In this document: positions 8,407 through 17,738 of the stretch, piece by piece
Layout of the letters: each line of letters opens with the position of its first letter
Position numbering within the stretch: position 1 is the first letter of the stretch
DNA from: a virus
Direction: 5' to 3' (one strand)
Length of the DNA: 64,000 bases
IMG/VR virus record: IMGVR_UViG_3300024259_000010
Location: 62,001 to 126,000 of that record
Position numbers and translations under genes: made by a program
The notes under the pieces: generated by a model
Databases searched by the model: none
What the model was told of the DNA's origin: nothing
The model's input: the letters and a program-made list of their open reading frames with translations, nothing else

Positions 8407-9942
8407 ATGTCCTTTTTTCCTGGTTTAAATATCGATCTAGAACATGTTGCATATAAAGGATTAACTGCATCAAAATTAGCTAATGAATTAATGGCTTTTT
8501 TTCAAGAGTTTATTGATATAAGAGACAAGGGTCTTAAAGACGGTATTCCACAGGAAACTGTTATTAAAGAAGTTCGTACTAAGTTTACTAGCTTAACGAA
8601 TACTCTTAGATTCAGTAGGATTCTTAGAGAACATACTGGTGTTGATTATGATCTTATGTACAGCGTTAAGAGAATGGGTGGTACCTTTGCAACACAGATA
8701 AGATTCCAACCGGAATTCATCAAAGATACTAGAGACAACTTTGTCCTAGATAATTCTAAAGATGGAACTGGTAGAACTATACAATCTAAAGTAGCTGAGT
8801 TTCATAAAGCATTTGATCGTAAAGAAGGTAAGTTAGATAGATATGCTGTTCAAAATATCCTATCTGATAAATGTGTTATGTGGTTTGATGTTGACTGTGC
8901 ATTCTTTATAAACTTATATCATTCTAAATTTGAAAATCTTGCGGCTTCTGAAATAACTGCGATTGTATTACATGAGGTAGGTCATACTGTATCTGCTGCT
9001 GAGTATTTAAGTATATTCCATAATACAATTATAGACTTTGCTAAACCAGTTGAAGTTAATATAAGTAGTATAGAACAAGCTAAGGTTGAAGTAGCGGCTG
9101 TAAAGAAAGAACTTGCTTTTGCTAAGAGACATGGACATGATAAGAAATCTGTAGATGTATTTGAGAAAGTGATATCTAATTTAGATGACGCCTTTGAGAA
9201 AGATTATATCAAACAGAGGAATATCTGGTTCTTCTTATTAATTGTACCACTTACATTGTTCTTTATTAAACGTAATATTAAAATATGGACTATCAATAAC
9301 ATATGTTCTGAATCCATCGATGATCTTATTAGAAAAAATCCTAAGAAGAAGAGCTCTGATTTAAAGAGAACTTTAAATGATTATTCTAATATTGAATATC
9401 GTGCAGATGCTTATGTATCTATGCATGGATTAGGACCATCACTTATTGTAGCATTATCAAAAGTAACTGATGCTTGTATGGCATCTGGTTATAAAAATAA
9501 CTTAGCTAATCCTGATAATAACTTAATTATATATAACGTACATATGTATCTCACTTCATTATTATCCGGTGTTACTGGTGGTAATAGAGGGACATATGGA
9601 TCAGCGTCAAATAGAATGAAGAATACTAAACGGATTATGCTCGATGCTATGCGTGCTGATGATATACCTAAAGATGTTACTGCTAATATGCTTAAAGAGT
9701 ATGAGAAATTCCTCAAGTTAGAAGATTTCTATAAACGGAAATTATCTAGAACTGTTGAACAGAACCATAGACTATTTAATTTCTTCCATAGATTAAGTTC
9801 AATGAAAGATCTTATTAGTTTTGTATCTAAAGGTAAGATGGATAAAGATTACGAGTTCATACTTTCTTCTGCTAAAAAACTTATATCGAATGATTTGATA
9901 TATTTACAAAAGCGTGTTGAACAACAAGCTAATAATAAATAA
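8407..9942 (+). CDS. M48-like membrane zinc metallopeptidase
   Basis: This 511-residue protein carries the zinc motif HEVGH at residues 189-193 and a downstream ExxxD signature, EYRAD at 330-334. This is the arrangement of M48 (HtpX/Ste24-like) peptidases, where the two His and the later Glu bind zinc and the first Glu is catalytic. Between them lies a hydrophobic segment (WFFLLIVPLTLFFI, about residues 274-287) that is probably a membrane helix. The region before HEVGH (FFINLYHSKF) and the following helix are also family-like. The start is behind AGGGAGTATAATC, 2 nt after gene 7490. The substrate is unknown. Head maturation, cleavage of a host membrane protein or release of an anchored phage protein are all open. 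The zinc site is clear by eye; the M48 family call is an inference. Confidence 0.65.
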   Translation: MSFFPGLNIDLEHVAYKGLTASKLANELMAFFQEFIDIRDKGLKDGIPQETVIKEVRTKFTSLTNTLRFSRILREHTGVDYDLMYSVKRMGGTFATQIRFQPEFIKDTRDNFVLDNSKDGTGRTIQSKVAEFHKAFDRKEGKLDRYAVQNILSDKCVMWFDVDCAFFINLYHSKFENLAASEITAIVLHEVGHTVSAAEYLSIFHNTIIDFAKPVEVNISSIEQAKVEVAAVKKELAFAKRHGHDKKSVDVFEKVISNLDDAFEKDYIKQRNIWFFLLIVPLTLFFIKRNIKIWTINNICSESIDDLIRKNPKKKSSDLKRTLNDYSNIEYRADAYVSMHGLGPSLIVALSKVTDACMASGYKNNLANPDNNLIIYNVHMYLTSLLSGVTGGNRGTYGSASNRMKNTKRIMLDAMRADDIPKDVTANMLKEYEKFLKLEDFYKRKLSRTVEQNHRLFNFFHRLSSMKDLISFVSKGKMDKDYEFILSSAKKLISNDLIYLQKRVEQQANNK

Positions 9943-9946
9943 AAAT

Positions 9947-9984
9947 ATATAGTACTACTATCCTCACGGATAGTAGTACTATAT
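9947..9984. terminator. Bidirectional terminator between convergent genes
   Basis: A 17-bp perfect stem (ATATAGTACTACTATCC and complement) closes on a TCAC tetraloop between the ends of the 8407 and 9993 genes. An A-run on the left gives a T-run on the minus strand, so it suits both convergent units. Confidence 0.8.
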
Positions 9985-9992
9985 TATTCAAT

Positions 9993-10430
9993 TTATTCGA
10001 ATTGTTCTTTTGGTAGGTCTTTCTTATCAGTAAGCACTTTAACAAACATTTTCTCAGTTTGGAAGTGAGTAAGAATACCTTGCAGTTGAGCGAAATTAAT
10101 CTTATTGAATTGTACAACAACATTAGCAACAGCTGTTAACAGTTCATAATCAACAACCCAATTAAGGGCATATGCATTAATAGTAGCACCGTTCTTAATA
10201 AGGATGAAGTCTGCATTCTCAAGTTCAGAGAATGTAAACTGATCTTCAGGTGCTTGAGATTTAATAACCTCTTCATGAAACTTCAACACATCATCAATAC
10301 GTGTAGCCATGTCATATGTACACAGACCATGAATAACTCCAACCACTGGAGCTTTCTGATATGTGTTGTTTGTAATAATTTTAATTTCAGAACCAATATT
10401 GTCAATAATAAATTCTTTACTTATGTTCAT
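9993..10430 (-). CDS. Unrecognised protein coupled to chaperonin gene
   Basis: This 145-residue protein begins 2 nt after the stop of the GroEL-like gene, with AAGGACACCTGATT as ribosome site inside that gene's end. It is beta-rich at the N-terminus (GSEIKIITNNTYQKAPVVGV) and again around residue 95 (DFILIKNGATINAYALNWV), with a short helical region between. The tight coupling makes a chaperonin partner attractive, but I do not see a GroES-like mobile loop or barrel signature, and the length is greater than GroES or T4 gp31 (about 100-110). It is best recorded as unknown. Confidence 0.45.
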   Translation of the reverse strand: MNISKEFIIDNIGSEIKIITNNTYQKAPVVGVIHGLCTYDMATRIDDVLKFHEEVIKSQAPEDQFTFSELENADFILIKNGATINAYALNWVVDYELLTAVANVVVQFNKINFAQLQGILTHFQTEKMFVKVLTDKKDLPKEQFE

Positions 10431-10432
10431 AA

Positions 10433-12337
10433 TCAGGTGTCCTTATCTTGGTTGATATTAACACCATCAGGAATTAATACCTCATTCGTAAATAGGAACT
10501 TAATTGCAACTTCTCCAAAACGCTTCAAGAATTCAGTGTCGATAGATTTAGGTTGAATGATATTGGAGCTACCTCGCATAATATCATCTCTAGTAAACCA
10601 TCTAACCTCACCTGTAGTAACATCCATACTAGTCATATCTCTATCATAATCACGATTACCATAGATATAGTCTTTGAGTTCTTTTACTCTACTAGTTGGA
10701 AGCTTCTTACCACGTAGCTTCATCCCTAATCTAGTAAACGGATCAAGGTATTGTTCTTTTGGAATTGGAGCCTTGTCGATATATATAAGTTCTAGCATAG
10801 AATGAAAGGCATTCAAAAATATTTTAGCTATGTTTTTTTCTAAAAGATATGTTCCTCTCGAATCACTAACATTTTGAACTAAGCCAAAAGATTCGATATT
10901 TTCTCCATCAAAGTAAACCTTTTTGATCGACTTCTTGAGAGATTTATATCCACCCAAGGTAATCCCTTTGGATAGCGATTCTTTAACAGCTGCTAGCGCA
11001 TCTACAAGAACATCTTTACCTGCTCGATTATCATATCCAGATCCACCAATAACGATATAACCTTGTGCTTTACATTTAACAGCACTGGCAATACGTTTAG
11101 CAACGTCAGCCATATTAGATCCATCGTATACTTTAGCTCTAGAGTTTTTGATATCGTCTAGGAATTCATCAATTAGATAAACAAGAGATTTAGCTGGAGA
11201 AGTTTCTTTCTCCAATTCAGGATGAGAACCATCTACATTATACTCAACAAGATTCTTAATATATAAAGTTTCATTTTCATATTTAAAATCAATGTTGTTA
11301 AATGAGATAGAGGTATCCATCATATCTCTACGTAAATATCCAGTGGTAGCATATAGGGCTTCTAGATCATTAATAACAGGATGTTGCATCATAACTCTAA
11401 AGATAGTGATATCAACACCTTCTTTACGTCTAGTATAAAACAGTTCTGATAACTCAGATACAACTTTGGCATCCCTACCAAATCCAGTTATGATAACGAG
11501 AGGTCTATCTTCTGGTTTTCTATCGTTGATCTTCTTCTTGAGCTGTGTATATTCCAATCCAGTACAAGCAAGTTCACTAGATGTAACAATTAACTCGGAG
11601 TCTTCAGAATTGAATGTAGTACCGACCTCATTATTTAACATCTGATTACAGAGGATGAAAGCATTACATGAATATGAACTATCATCCACTTCAAGTTTAA
11701 ACTTCACATCAGTTTCTTTAATCTCTTTACGAAAGATGATAGTATCCCAAGCATGTTTAGGAAGCGTTGTCATTAACTCTGCTACCAATGAGCTTAGTTC
11801 TCTATCTCCATGTGAACTAGTTAGAGCTTGACTATATGCAATCTTATGTACAAAATCAGTATCACTAAGATCAATATCAATTGAGTAATTATGATCTAAC
11901 TCTTCAAGAACATTGTCACAGAATCTACCATATGCATCTAAGAAAAGCTTACGATTCACATATTGATTCTTATGTAAGTATTCTCTCAGTTGCGATAGTA
12001 GTTTTGTAGTGATCAACATACTTGATGTTGTACCGTCTCCAGCAGCATTATCAATCTTCTTACCAATGTAGGCAAGCATCTTTCTAGTTAACTCTTGGAT
12101 AGGGTTAATGTAAGTTACAGCATTGACGATATTAATACCGTCTGTTGTAAACACTGGTTCAGCTAATGGGTTAGTAGCATCAGGTGGTAACATTGCAAAC
12201 TTCCCATAAGGACCGCAATGGTTTTCTAATAGTTTACCTAGATCTTCTAGGGTCTTACACATAATATCATTAATACTATCTTGGTCGACAATATTACTAG
12301 CACCAATGTTAGTATTTAATACTTTCAAATTATCCAT
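10433..12337 (-). CDS. GroEL-like chaperonin (Hsp60 family)
   Basis: This 634-residue protein has the GroEL nucleotide site: GPYGKFAMLPP (about 42-52), FTTDGINIV (about 63-71) and DNAAGDGTTSS (96-106), matching the family's GPKGRNV, TKDGVTV and DAAGDGTTT. The later VDALAAV and ITLGGYKSL segments correspond to the conserved Asp and GGG region of the second equatorial half. It is longer than bacterial GroEL (about 548) and lacks the GGM-repeat tail. I chose the ATG at 12337 over an upstream in-frame start at 12367, because 12337 has a GGGAA site and overlaps the preceding stop by 8 nt (ATGGATAA), a pattern also seen at 15148 and 23023. Phage chaperonins of this type are known from phiKZ relatives such as EL. 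It presumably folds phage proteins. Confidence 0.9.
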   Translation of the reverse strand: MDNLKVLNTNIGASNIVDQDSINDIMCKTLEDLGKLLENHCGPYGKFAMLPPDATNPLAEPVFTTDGINIVNAVTYINPIQELTRKMLAYIGKKIDNAAGDGTTSSMLITTKLLSQLREYLHKNQYVNRKLFLDAYGRFCDNVLEELDHNYSIDIDLSDTDFVHKIAYSQALTSSHGDRELSSLVAELMTTLPKHAWDTIIFRKEIKETDVKFKLEVDDSSYSCNAFILCNQMLNNEVGTTFNSEDSELIVTSSELACTGLEYTQLKKKINDRKPEDRPLVIITGFGRDAKVVSELSELFYTRRKEGVDITIFRVMMQHPVINDLEALYATTGYLRRDMMDTSISFNNIDFKYENETLYIKNLVEYNVDGSHPELEKETSPAKSLVYLIDEFLDDIKNSRAKVYDGSNMADVAKRIASAVKCKAQGYIVIGGSGYDNRAGKDVLVDALAAVKESLSKGITLGGYKSLKKSIKKVYFDGENIESFGLVQNVSDSRGTYLLEKNIAKIFLNAFHSMLELIYIDKAPIPKEQYLDPFTRLGMKLRGKKLPTSRVKELKDYIYGNRDYDRDMTSMDVTTGEVRWFTRDDIMRGSSNIIQPKSIDTEFLKRFGEVAIKFLFTNEVLIPDGVNINQDKDT

Positions 12338-12719
12338 TATTATTTCCCTTGTCAATCTGGTTCTCAACAGCCGCCTTAGCAGCCTGCCTTGTTGTTATGT
12401 ATTCATCAGATATTTCTATGGCACGTTTATCATAAGCTCTGAATGTTACAAAATCTATATCATACAGATCCTTCAAAACCATGCCACAGATATCTTTGAA
12501 ATATACGGTTGTCCCCATTGGGTCTTCGTAAATTGTTCTGAAAGCTAATTCTTCAACTAGTTCCGAAAATATATTACAACCGTATTCTTCAATGTCTGAG
12601 AAATAATCATAAGTACTTGAATCGATAAATTCAGATTTAGATTTTTTATCGAATGAAGTATTTAGATATAGTTGGTATACAAATTTATCCATACCTTCTA
12701 TATCAGGCTTGTTATCCAT
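12330..12719 (-). CDS. Small acidic unrecognised protein
   Basis: This 129-residue protein is rich in Asp, Glu, Tyr and Phe in its first half (KFVYQLYLNTSFDKKSKSEF), and its C-terminal tail is Asn-rich. It overlaps the chaperonin start by 8 nt and lies 32 nt after the structural gene ending at 12752, so it is in one operon with both. I see no motif. No strong ribosome site is visible before ATG 12719, and its translation may depend on the upstream gene. Confidence 0.45.
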   Translation of the reverse strand: MDNKPDIEGMDKFVYQLYLNTSFDKKSKSEFIDSSTYDYFSDIEEYGCNIFSELVEELAFRTIYEDPMGTTVYFKDICGMVLKDLYDIDFVTFRAYDKRAIEISDEYITTRQAAKAAVENQIDKGNNNG

Positions 12720-12751
12720 ATACCTATCAAATATCTCGTGGTATTCTACGC

Positions 12752-14335
12752 CTAGCTCAAAGAGAGGCCCAGCTCGATCAATAACTGATAGGTAAGGTCG
12801 AAAAAAAGTCGTTCAACGTCCCATGCAATATAACCACTCTTTGAATCAACCGCTGTATCACAGTTCTCACAATTATGTGGACGGTACCCGATTAACACAC
12901 CCGGTGTCGAACGAATGAATTCAATAATCTTAGTATGGAACTCTTCATTACTATCATCATAACCTAGGGATTCTAGAATAGATGGATAAGCTTTCTTATC
13001 TTTAGTCGTAGTAACTTCTTTACCATCTTCCATAAGAGCGATCTCTTCGATCCAAGGAATATAGTTTCTATTAAAGTCAATAATAAATCTATTCAACAGT
13101 TCTCTGTTGCGGATATTATTAACATTATTAGTAGCAGCTACCATACTTGCAATAGTACTCTTAGCAAATTCAGAGTATTCTAACATTGAAGGTACATGAA
13201 GTTTGTACTTAATATCATTGTGCTCTAAAGCTGTAGATGAGTTAAGTAAGTTATCACGATATTCAGTAAGTTCTTCCGGTGTGATATCTTTCTTATCATC
13301 ATGGATAAACTCTAATGCAGCAGCAGAAACAACTTTGTTATTCAACAAGAATGTTTTCTGAATATCAAGAGTATACTTATTATCATGCTTACATTCCAAA
13401 CACTTGAGACCAATTTCAATCGGTTCTTTGTAGATCAATGAAGACATAGCCCATAGGATCACATCGTAGTCATGGAAAGAGATATTGCTAAACAACGTAG
13501 TGCTGTTAGACCATCCCTTTAAGTTACTAGATACAATACATACTGGTAGGATGTCCATGAACTTCTGTTTAATGAAGGCATCATGAATAGTGAATCGATA
13601 GTAACCAAGTAGGCGACCAAGTTCGGTATCATCCATATCAACACTGTTGAAGAACATATTCAACTCACCCATAGTCAATGGACGAATAACAATATGGAAT
13701 CCTGAGTTGTACAGATATACTTTCTTAAGACCGCGAAGCTTAGCTGTAAATGCAAGAGCAGCTTGTTCACCTTTAAGATCTTTACCAAATCGTCCACCGT
13801 GTGATGACTTCATTGCAATTGGATCTAGATCTGTAGTTTCAAGCTTCTTGAAAATTTCATTTACAGATTGGGCAGCAGCTGTTTGTGTTGAAGATCTAAG
13901 AATATCAATTAGGTCTGCAGCATATCCTTCTGGATTCTCCTGGAACTCTTTAGAATTAATAGTCTTAGCCTGAGTTTCTAATTCACTCTGTAGTTTTTCT
14001 TCAGTACCATAAGTGGCTGAAATTTCAAACTTATCTTTTACTTCAGGGTTGTCTTCTTTCTTAGTACCAACATTTGCACCAGGTAGTGAATCAGCAACTA
14101 CTGAATTCTTACTTCCACTTGTTGGTACGATTGGTGACCGTTTAATTTCAGGTTGTACTCCTGATGGTGTAGTTTGGTCTTCAACATGTTCTGGTTCCGT
14201 AGCTGGTTCTACAGGCGGTAAAAGACTTTCAGTGGCTTCTTCTTCTAACTCAGAAGTTTCTTCCGCAACCACTTCTTCCACAACCTCTTCAACTTCTTCT
14301 ACTGGGTCGTTAAACCCTGGATCTTTTTCTGACAT
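12752..14335 (-). CDS. Virion protein with acidic head and zinc-ribbon-like cysteines
   Basis: This 527-residue protein begins behind GAGGAAATACT. The first 90 residues are Glu/Val/Thr/Pro-rich and probably disordered. The middle contains a region (MGELNMFFNSVDMDDTELG) and a CLECKH pair (about residue 306), and a second pair, CENC, lies near residue 495. These pairs could form a zinc ribbon. The arrangement recalls T4 gp26-type baseplate hub proteins found in jumbo myoviruses, a weak link by memory. The acidic N-terminus resembles those of the 20628 and 32717 products. It probably forms an operon with genes 12330 and 10433 downstream. Confidence 0.45.
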   Translation of the reverse strand: MSEKDPGFNDPVEEVEEVVEEVVAEETSELEEEATESLLPPVEPATEPEHVEDQTTPSGVQPEIKRSPIVPTSGSKNSVVADSLPGANVGTKKEDNPEVKDKFEISATYGTEEKLQSELETQAKTINSKEFQENPEGYAADLIDILRSSTQTAAAQSVNEIFKKLETTDLDPIAMKSSHGGRFGKDLKGEQAALAFTAKLRGLKKVYLYNSGFHIVIRPLTMGELNMFFNSVDMDDTELGRLLGYYRFTIHDAFIKQKFMDILPVCIVSSNLKGWSNSTTLFSNISFHDYDVILWAMSSLIYKEPIEIGLKCLECKHDNKYTLDIQKTFLLNNKVVSAAALEFIHDDKKDITPEELTEYRDNLLNSSTALEHNDIKYKLHVPSMLEYSEFAKSTIASMVAATNNVNNIRNRELLNRFIIDFNRNYIPWIEEIALMEDGKEVTTTKDKKAYPSILESLGYDDSNEEFHTKIIEFIRSTPGVLIGYRPHNCENCDTAVDSKSGYIAWDVERLFFDLTYQLLIELGLSLS

Positions 14336-14350
14336 AGTATTTCCTCAATC

Positions 14351-15148
14351 CTATTTCTTTTTCTTTATATAAATAAAACTTAATATGGGGAATGATGAAA
14401 CAGTGTTCATCGCATCCTCATATGTGTAATAAAATCTGACAACCCCACCGACAATTCCGATGTTGATATATAGTTTAGCATCTTTTTGTTTCTTAACAAA
14501 CTCGCTTATACTTACAGATGTTATTCCTTCAAACTGTGGTAACTTAAATGGTTTATATCCTGTAAAATCAAACTCAAGAATATTAACATTAGATTTAATA
14601 AAAGGTGTCCAATCTACTTCATGTTTAACCCAACTATTGGGATTACCATAAAGATCTATAAAACTATTAAACATATCTTCAATATAATCACGCTCAATAT
14701 GAGACATCTTAAAGACAACTGGGAATTGTACAACGGTATCTACCTTCTTTACTTTACGTGTTTTGTTAACATATAAATATGTTCCACAATCAGATATATG
14801 TAGTACTTCAGTAATTCCTTTTTTATCTTTATGTTCACGTATTAAAGCTTGTACTTCAAATATATTTACAGCACATCCTCTAGTGTCACCTAATTTATCT
14901 ATTGGTAAATACACACTAAGCATCTTAATGAAATCAATGTTCTTCTGATCCACCGAATGAATAGTATCTTCAATAGTTGGACGTACAATCAATAACTCTG
15001 ATGGTTCCAATGTTGAATACACTGCTCTATTCGGTGTGTCATTAAACATATAAATGTAACGTTGTTTTCTACAAAACAAAGAAGAAAAATATTGTTTCCA
15101 TAATTTCTTAAATGGTTTATCATCAATGTCGTATTTTAGATCATCCAT
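14351..15148 (-). CDS. Unrecognised protein coupled to DNA polymerase
   Basis: This 265-residue protein starts behind AAAGGATATTT, and its ATG overlaps the polymerase stop by 8 nt (ATGGATGA). It is a mixed alpha/beta protein with alternating beta segments (TEVLHISDCGTYLYVNKTRK; KLYINIGIVGGVVRFYY) and a basic tail ending in IYIKKKK. The coupling suggests a replication role, such as a clamp, accessory or single-strand-binding factor, but no family signature is visible. Treat this as context only. Confidence 0.45.
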   Translation of the reverse strand: MDDLKYDIDDKPFKKLWKQYFSSLFCRKQRYIYMFNDTPNRAVYSTLEPSELLIVRPTIEDTIHSVDQKNIDFIKMLSVYLPIDKLGDTRGCAVNIFEVQALIREHKDKKGITEVLHISDCGTYLYVNKTRKVKKVDTVVQFPVVFKMSHIERDYIEDMFNSFIDLYGNPNSWVKHEVDWTPFIKSNVNILEFDFTGYKPFKLPQFEGITSVSISEFVKKQKDAKLYINIGIVGGVVRFYYTYEDAMNTVSSFPILSFIYIKKKK

Positions 15149-17240
15149 AAATATCCTTTAACATTAACTTTTGTTTTGAGTAACCAACACCCATGTTTAA
15201 ACTATCTAGTGTTAGATATACAGGGTTAACATTATAGTAAGCAAGATGTCTTGTATCAATCAATGGTAGTAACTCATCTGGTACTTTATTTTGAGTTGCT
15301 TCAATAAAGAACGATGAAGGCCATTTCTTATTTATCTCAATGAACTGTTTAAACTTATCATGGATAACTGGGTCCATTTCTTTTAGTTGTGCAAAATATA
15401 GTTCCGTTGGTTTAATTATTTTCAACAAACGTAATTTATCCGGAGGACGGATCTCACCATATTTCTCACCAAAGATAAAGTTCCAAGCCTTCGTATAAAA
15501 GAATGCTGTTCTATCAGCATCATCGTAGTCATCTGCATTACCAAATGAAACAATAGGAAGGAATTGTAATTCACCCTTTTTAAGAGATGTATCAATCTTG
15601 GTTTCAAATGCAACTGTCTTGTCGATAATATCAGTAGCAGAGATAGCCCCACTCATGACGGGTTTAAGAATATCATTAATCAAAAGATTACTAGCAAACT
15701 CTTTCGCTTCCATTGACGCACTGACACCTCGGATACTTGCACCCTTAATATCAGGTTTCATCTCATTCAGGAATACTCCTTCTTGAACCTTAATAATACC
15801 AGCATACACTTTCTTAATGTCAAACAAAAGAAGGGATGGATAAAGGAATTCATTCTTCATCTTAATATCTGCAATATCATCTCCAGTTGCCCCAATACCA
15901 ATAATGTATTTACCCATCGTATCTGCATTAGCTTCAGATAACCAATATGTTACTAAGGCCGCAATGTTGTAACTACCATGAACAATCTCTTCTCCACCTG
16001 TAAACCAAACTGCCCAGTCTTTCGCTGTATAGATAACAGAGTCTGTATCCGACACAACAACTGCTTGTCTCTGCATAGAACTTCTATGCAATGCATGTTG
16101 GAAATTAATATCGTGGAAAACAAATGTATCAAATAGATTATTAAATACGTCTAGATGTTTAGAAACATTTCTATGTACTTGTACACACATCTTCGCTGCT
16201 TCTGGAAACTCTTCAACAATGTCTTTAATATTAACATCTTTTAATTCATTAGACACGACCGTTGTAACGATAGCCATAATGTCACCATTGCATTTATAAT
16301 ACATATCAGGTGTTATATCAGAATCTATCTTACCATTAGGTTTTGTATTAAATACATTACTAACTAGAGGTTTGAATATTTCTTCATTTTCCATTAACAA
16401 ATGTTTTAAGTTATTGTGATAATATATGAAATCAATAATGTGTTGTGGTAACTGCATTAAATAATCGATTACGTATGTTTCTTCTAACTTAATACTTCTA
16501 TCGTACAATTGTATCTGTTGATTCAAATATCGTAACAGTGTTCCAAATTCAATATGCTTAAGACCATATTTATTTATTGTTGTGTTAATAGATTTAGCTG
16601 AAGGACCATAGTTCATAACAATTGAAATTAAGTTAGTAACTTCTTCAATATTAAACAATGGTAGATTACCACCTAAGAATTGTTCACAACATGTGAATGA
16701 ATTTGAGATCAACATACGAGCAGTTGATGTAACTGCGTTATAAGATCCTTTGTCATAGAAAAGATTTGATGCTGATCCATAACCACCAGGTAATGCATTA
16801 AGTTTTACTTTAATAGCATTCTGCTCTGCTTTATATTTAGCAGCCAGTTCTTTATTACCATCTGCTACAGCTTTAAACATTTTCTTCTTAACTGATGATC
16901 TGAACTTTAATCCATCTTTAACCAATGCTGATACAAATGATCGTTTCTTAGTAACGGGTACATACAAACTACCACTTGGTGATACAATAGCATCTTTTAA
17001 TATATTTGCAAACTCAGTAAACTTTAGAGTTTGTTGTTCAAGTTTTCCATCAGCGACTGTTCTAACAACATCAATGTTTGGTAGACTAACATTATCTTCA
17101 ATTTGTTTATTCACAAATGTTGTCGCCTCATCCTTTGATATATTCTTAGATGTCATAAGGAATCTAACCATGTTTTGAACATAGGTTTCACACAAAGATG
17201 ATCTATCAATTTTACTTACTGACCGCTTCTTTCTTTTCAT
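15141..17240 (-). CDS. Family B DNA polymerase, palm-fingers-thumb part only
   Basis: This 699-residue protein shows family B polymerase motifs. The fingers helix begins near KKRSFVSALVKDGLKFRSS and leads to motif B KVKLNALPGGYG (N148, Y154, G155). Motif C SDTDSV contains catalytic D398 and D400. A later KGASIRG segment fits the KxRG-type thumb/primer motif. A DxxSL string at D12-L16 is a candidate for motif A at the very N-terminus, 136 residues before motif B, which is a normal spacing. No 3'-5' exonuclease domain precedes it, so the enzyme must be split, with its N-terminal half outside this window. The distance from motif B to C (about 250 residues) is far above the usual 55-70, implying a large insertion. 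The start is behind GAGGTATAAATTTT. Confidence 0.8.
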   Translation of the reverse strand: MKRKKRSVSKIDRSSLCETYVQNMVRFLMTSKNISKDEATTFVNKQIEDNVSLPNIDVVRTVADGKLEQQTLKFTEFANILKDAIVSPSGSLYVPVTKKRSFVSALVKDGLKFRSSVKKKMFKAVADGNKELAAKYKAEQNAIKVKLNALPGGYGSASNLFYDKGSYNAVTSTARMLISNSFTCCEQFLGGNLPLFNIEEVTNLISIVMNYGPSAKSINTTINKYGLKHIEFGTLLRYLNQQIQLYDRSIKLEETYVIDYLMQLPQHIIDFIYYHNNLKHLLMENEEIFKPLVSNVFNTKPNGKIDSDITPDMYYKCNGDIMAIVTTVVSNELKDVNIKDIVEEFPEAAKMCVQVHRNVSKHLDVFNNLFDTFVFHDINFQHALHRSSMQRQAVVVSDTDSVIYTAKDWAVWFTGGEEIVHGSYNIAALVTYWLSEANADTMGKYIIGIGATGDDIADIKMKNEFLYPSLLLFDIKKVYAGIIKVQEGVFLNEMKPDIKGASIRGVSASMEAKEFASNLLINDILKPVMSGAISATDIIDKTVAFETKIDTSLKKGELQFLPIVSFGNADDYDDADRTAFFYTKAWNFIFGEKYGEIRPPDKLRLLKIIKPTELYFAQLKEMDPVIHDKFKQFIEINKKWPSSFFIEATQNKVPDELLPLIDTRHLAYYNVNPVYLTLDSLNMGVGYSKQKLMLKDIYG

Positions 17241-17333
17241 AAAATTTATACCTCATTTGTTTCTTCAAACAATGTCCTCAATGAGTATTTTTTAAACAAT
17301 AGGGTATCCGTGTTATTCAATAAATTATAGGCA

Positions 17334-17341
17334 TATATTAC
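17334..17341 (+). promoter_or_regulatory. Early-type promoter motif TATATTAC
   Basis: GCATATATTACTTATATAGA lies 48 nt before the small gene at 17382, in the divergent gap between the DNA polymerase and the small-protein operon. It shares the extended CATATATTAC-N-TATATAGA block with the sites at 7314 and 25619. Confidence 0.65.
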
Positions 17342-17381
17342 TTATATAGATAAACTGATTTAATAATGAAAAGGAAAGCTT

Positions 17382-17486
17382 ATGCGAAAGAAGATTCTAA
17401 CGAAGTCACAAAAGGAAGCGCTTATTCGTAAATTGGATAGAAGTATTCAAGAAACCGAACAAGCTCGTAAAGATACCAGAAAATAA
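17382..17486 (+). CDS. 34-residue basic protein, first gene of early unit
   Basis: The ATG follows AAAAGGAAAGCTT. The product starts MRKKILTKSQKEALIRKLD and ends in KDTRK. It is a short, highly basic, probably single-helix protein without cysteines. It opens an early unit of three small genes (17382, 17504, 17739). Its charge suggests nucleic acid or host-protein binding, which is inference. It is too short for family assignment. Confidence 0.55.
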   Translation: MRKKILTKSQKEALIRKLDRSIQETEQARKDTRK

Positions 17487-17503
17487 ATAACCGGGAGTAT
17501 CAG

Positions 17504-17659
17504 ATGGAAAAAAATTGGAAAGAACGCTTTGCTGGTAACAAAGACATGGTGATTGTAGCAGCTGAGGGTGCAATCGAAGGTGCAAAAGATGCCGCTATTA
17601 TTTTAGGTGGTATTGGTATTTTCTTTGCCTGCGTTAAGTATTGCAAAGATAATAATTAG
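17504..17659 (+). CDS. 51-residue single-pass membrane protein
   Basis: The product has a polar N-terminal half (MEKNWKERFAGNKDMVIV) and a hydrophobic segment (AAIILGGIGIFFACVKY, about residues 30-46), ending in KDNN. The segment is probably one membrane helix. The EGAIEGAKDAAIILGG string parallels TYTGVKEGGKIVLGT in the next gene, so the two look like diverged copies. A GGGAG site lies about 8 nt before the ATG. The function is unknown. An early membrane protein, for example one acting on the host envelope, is possible. Confidence 0.6.
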   Translation: MEKNWKERFAGNKDMVIVAAEGAIEGAKDAAIILGGIGIFFACVKYCKDNN

Positions 17660-17738
17660 ATAACTACACCAGTGATGAGATATTCACTGGTTAATAATTT
17701 TTCGCGAAACAAAATACTAAATCCTAAAGGAGGATATT

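Noticed and set aside
10433-12367. Longer chaperonin starting at 12367
   Set aside because: The 12337 ATG has a ribosome site and the usual 8-nt overlap, and the extra ten residues are not chaperonin-like.
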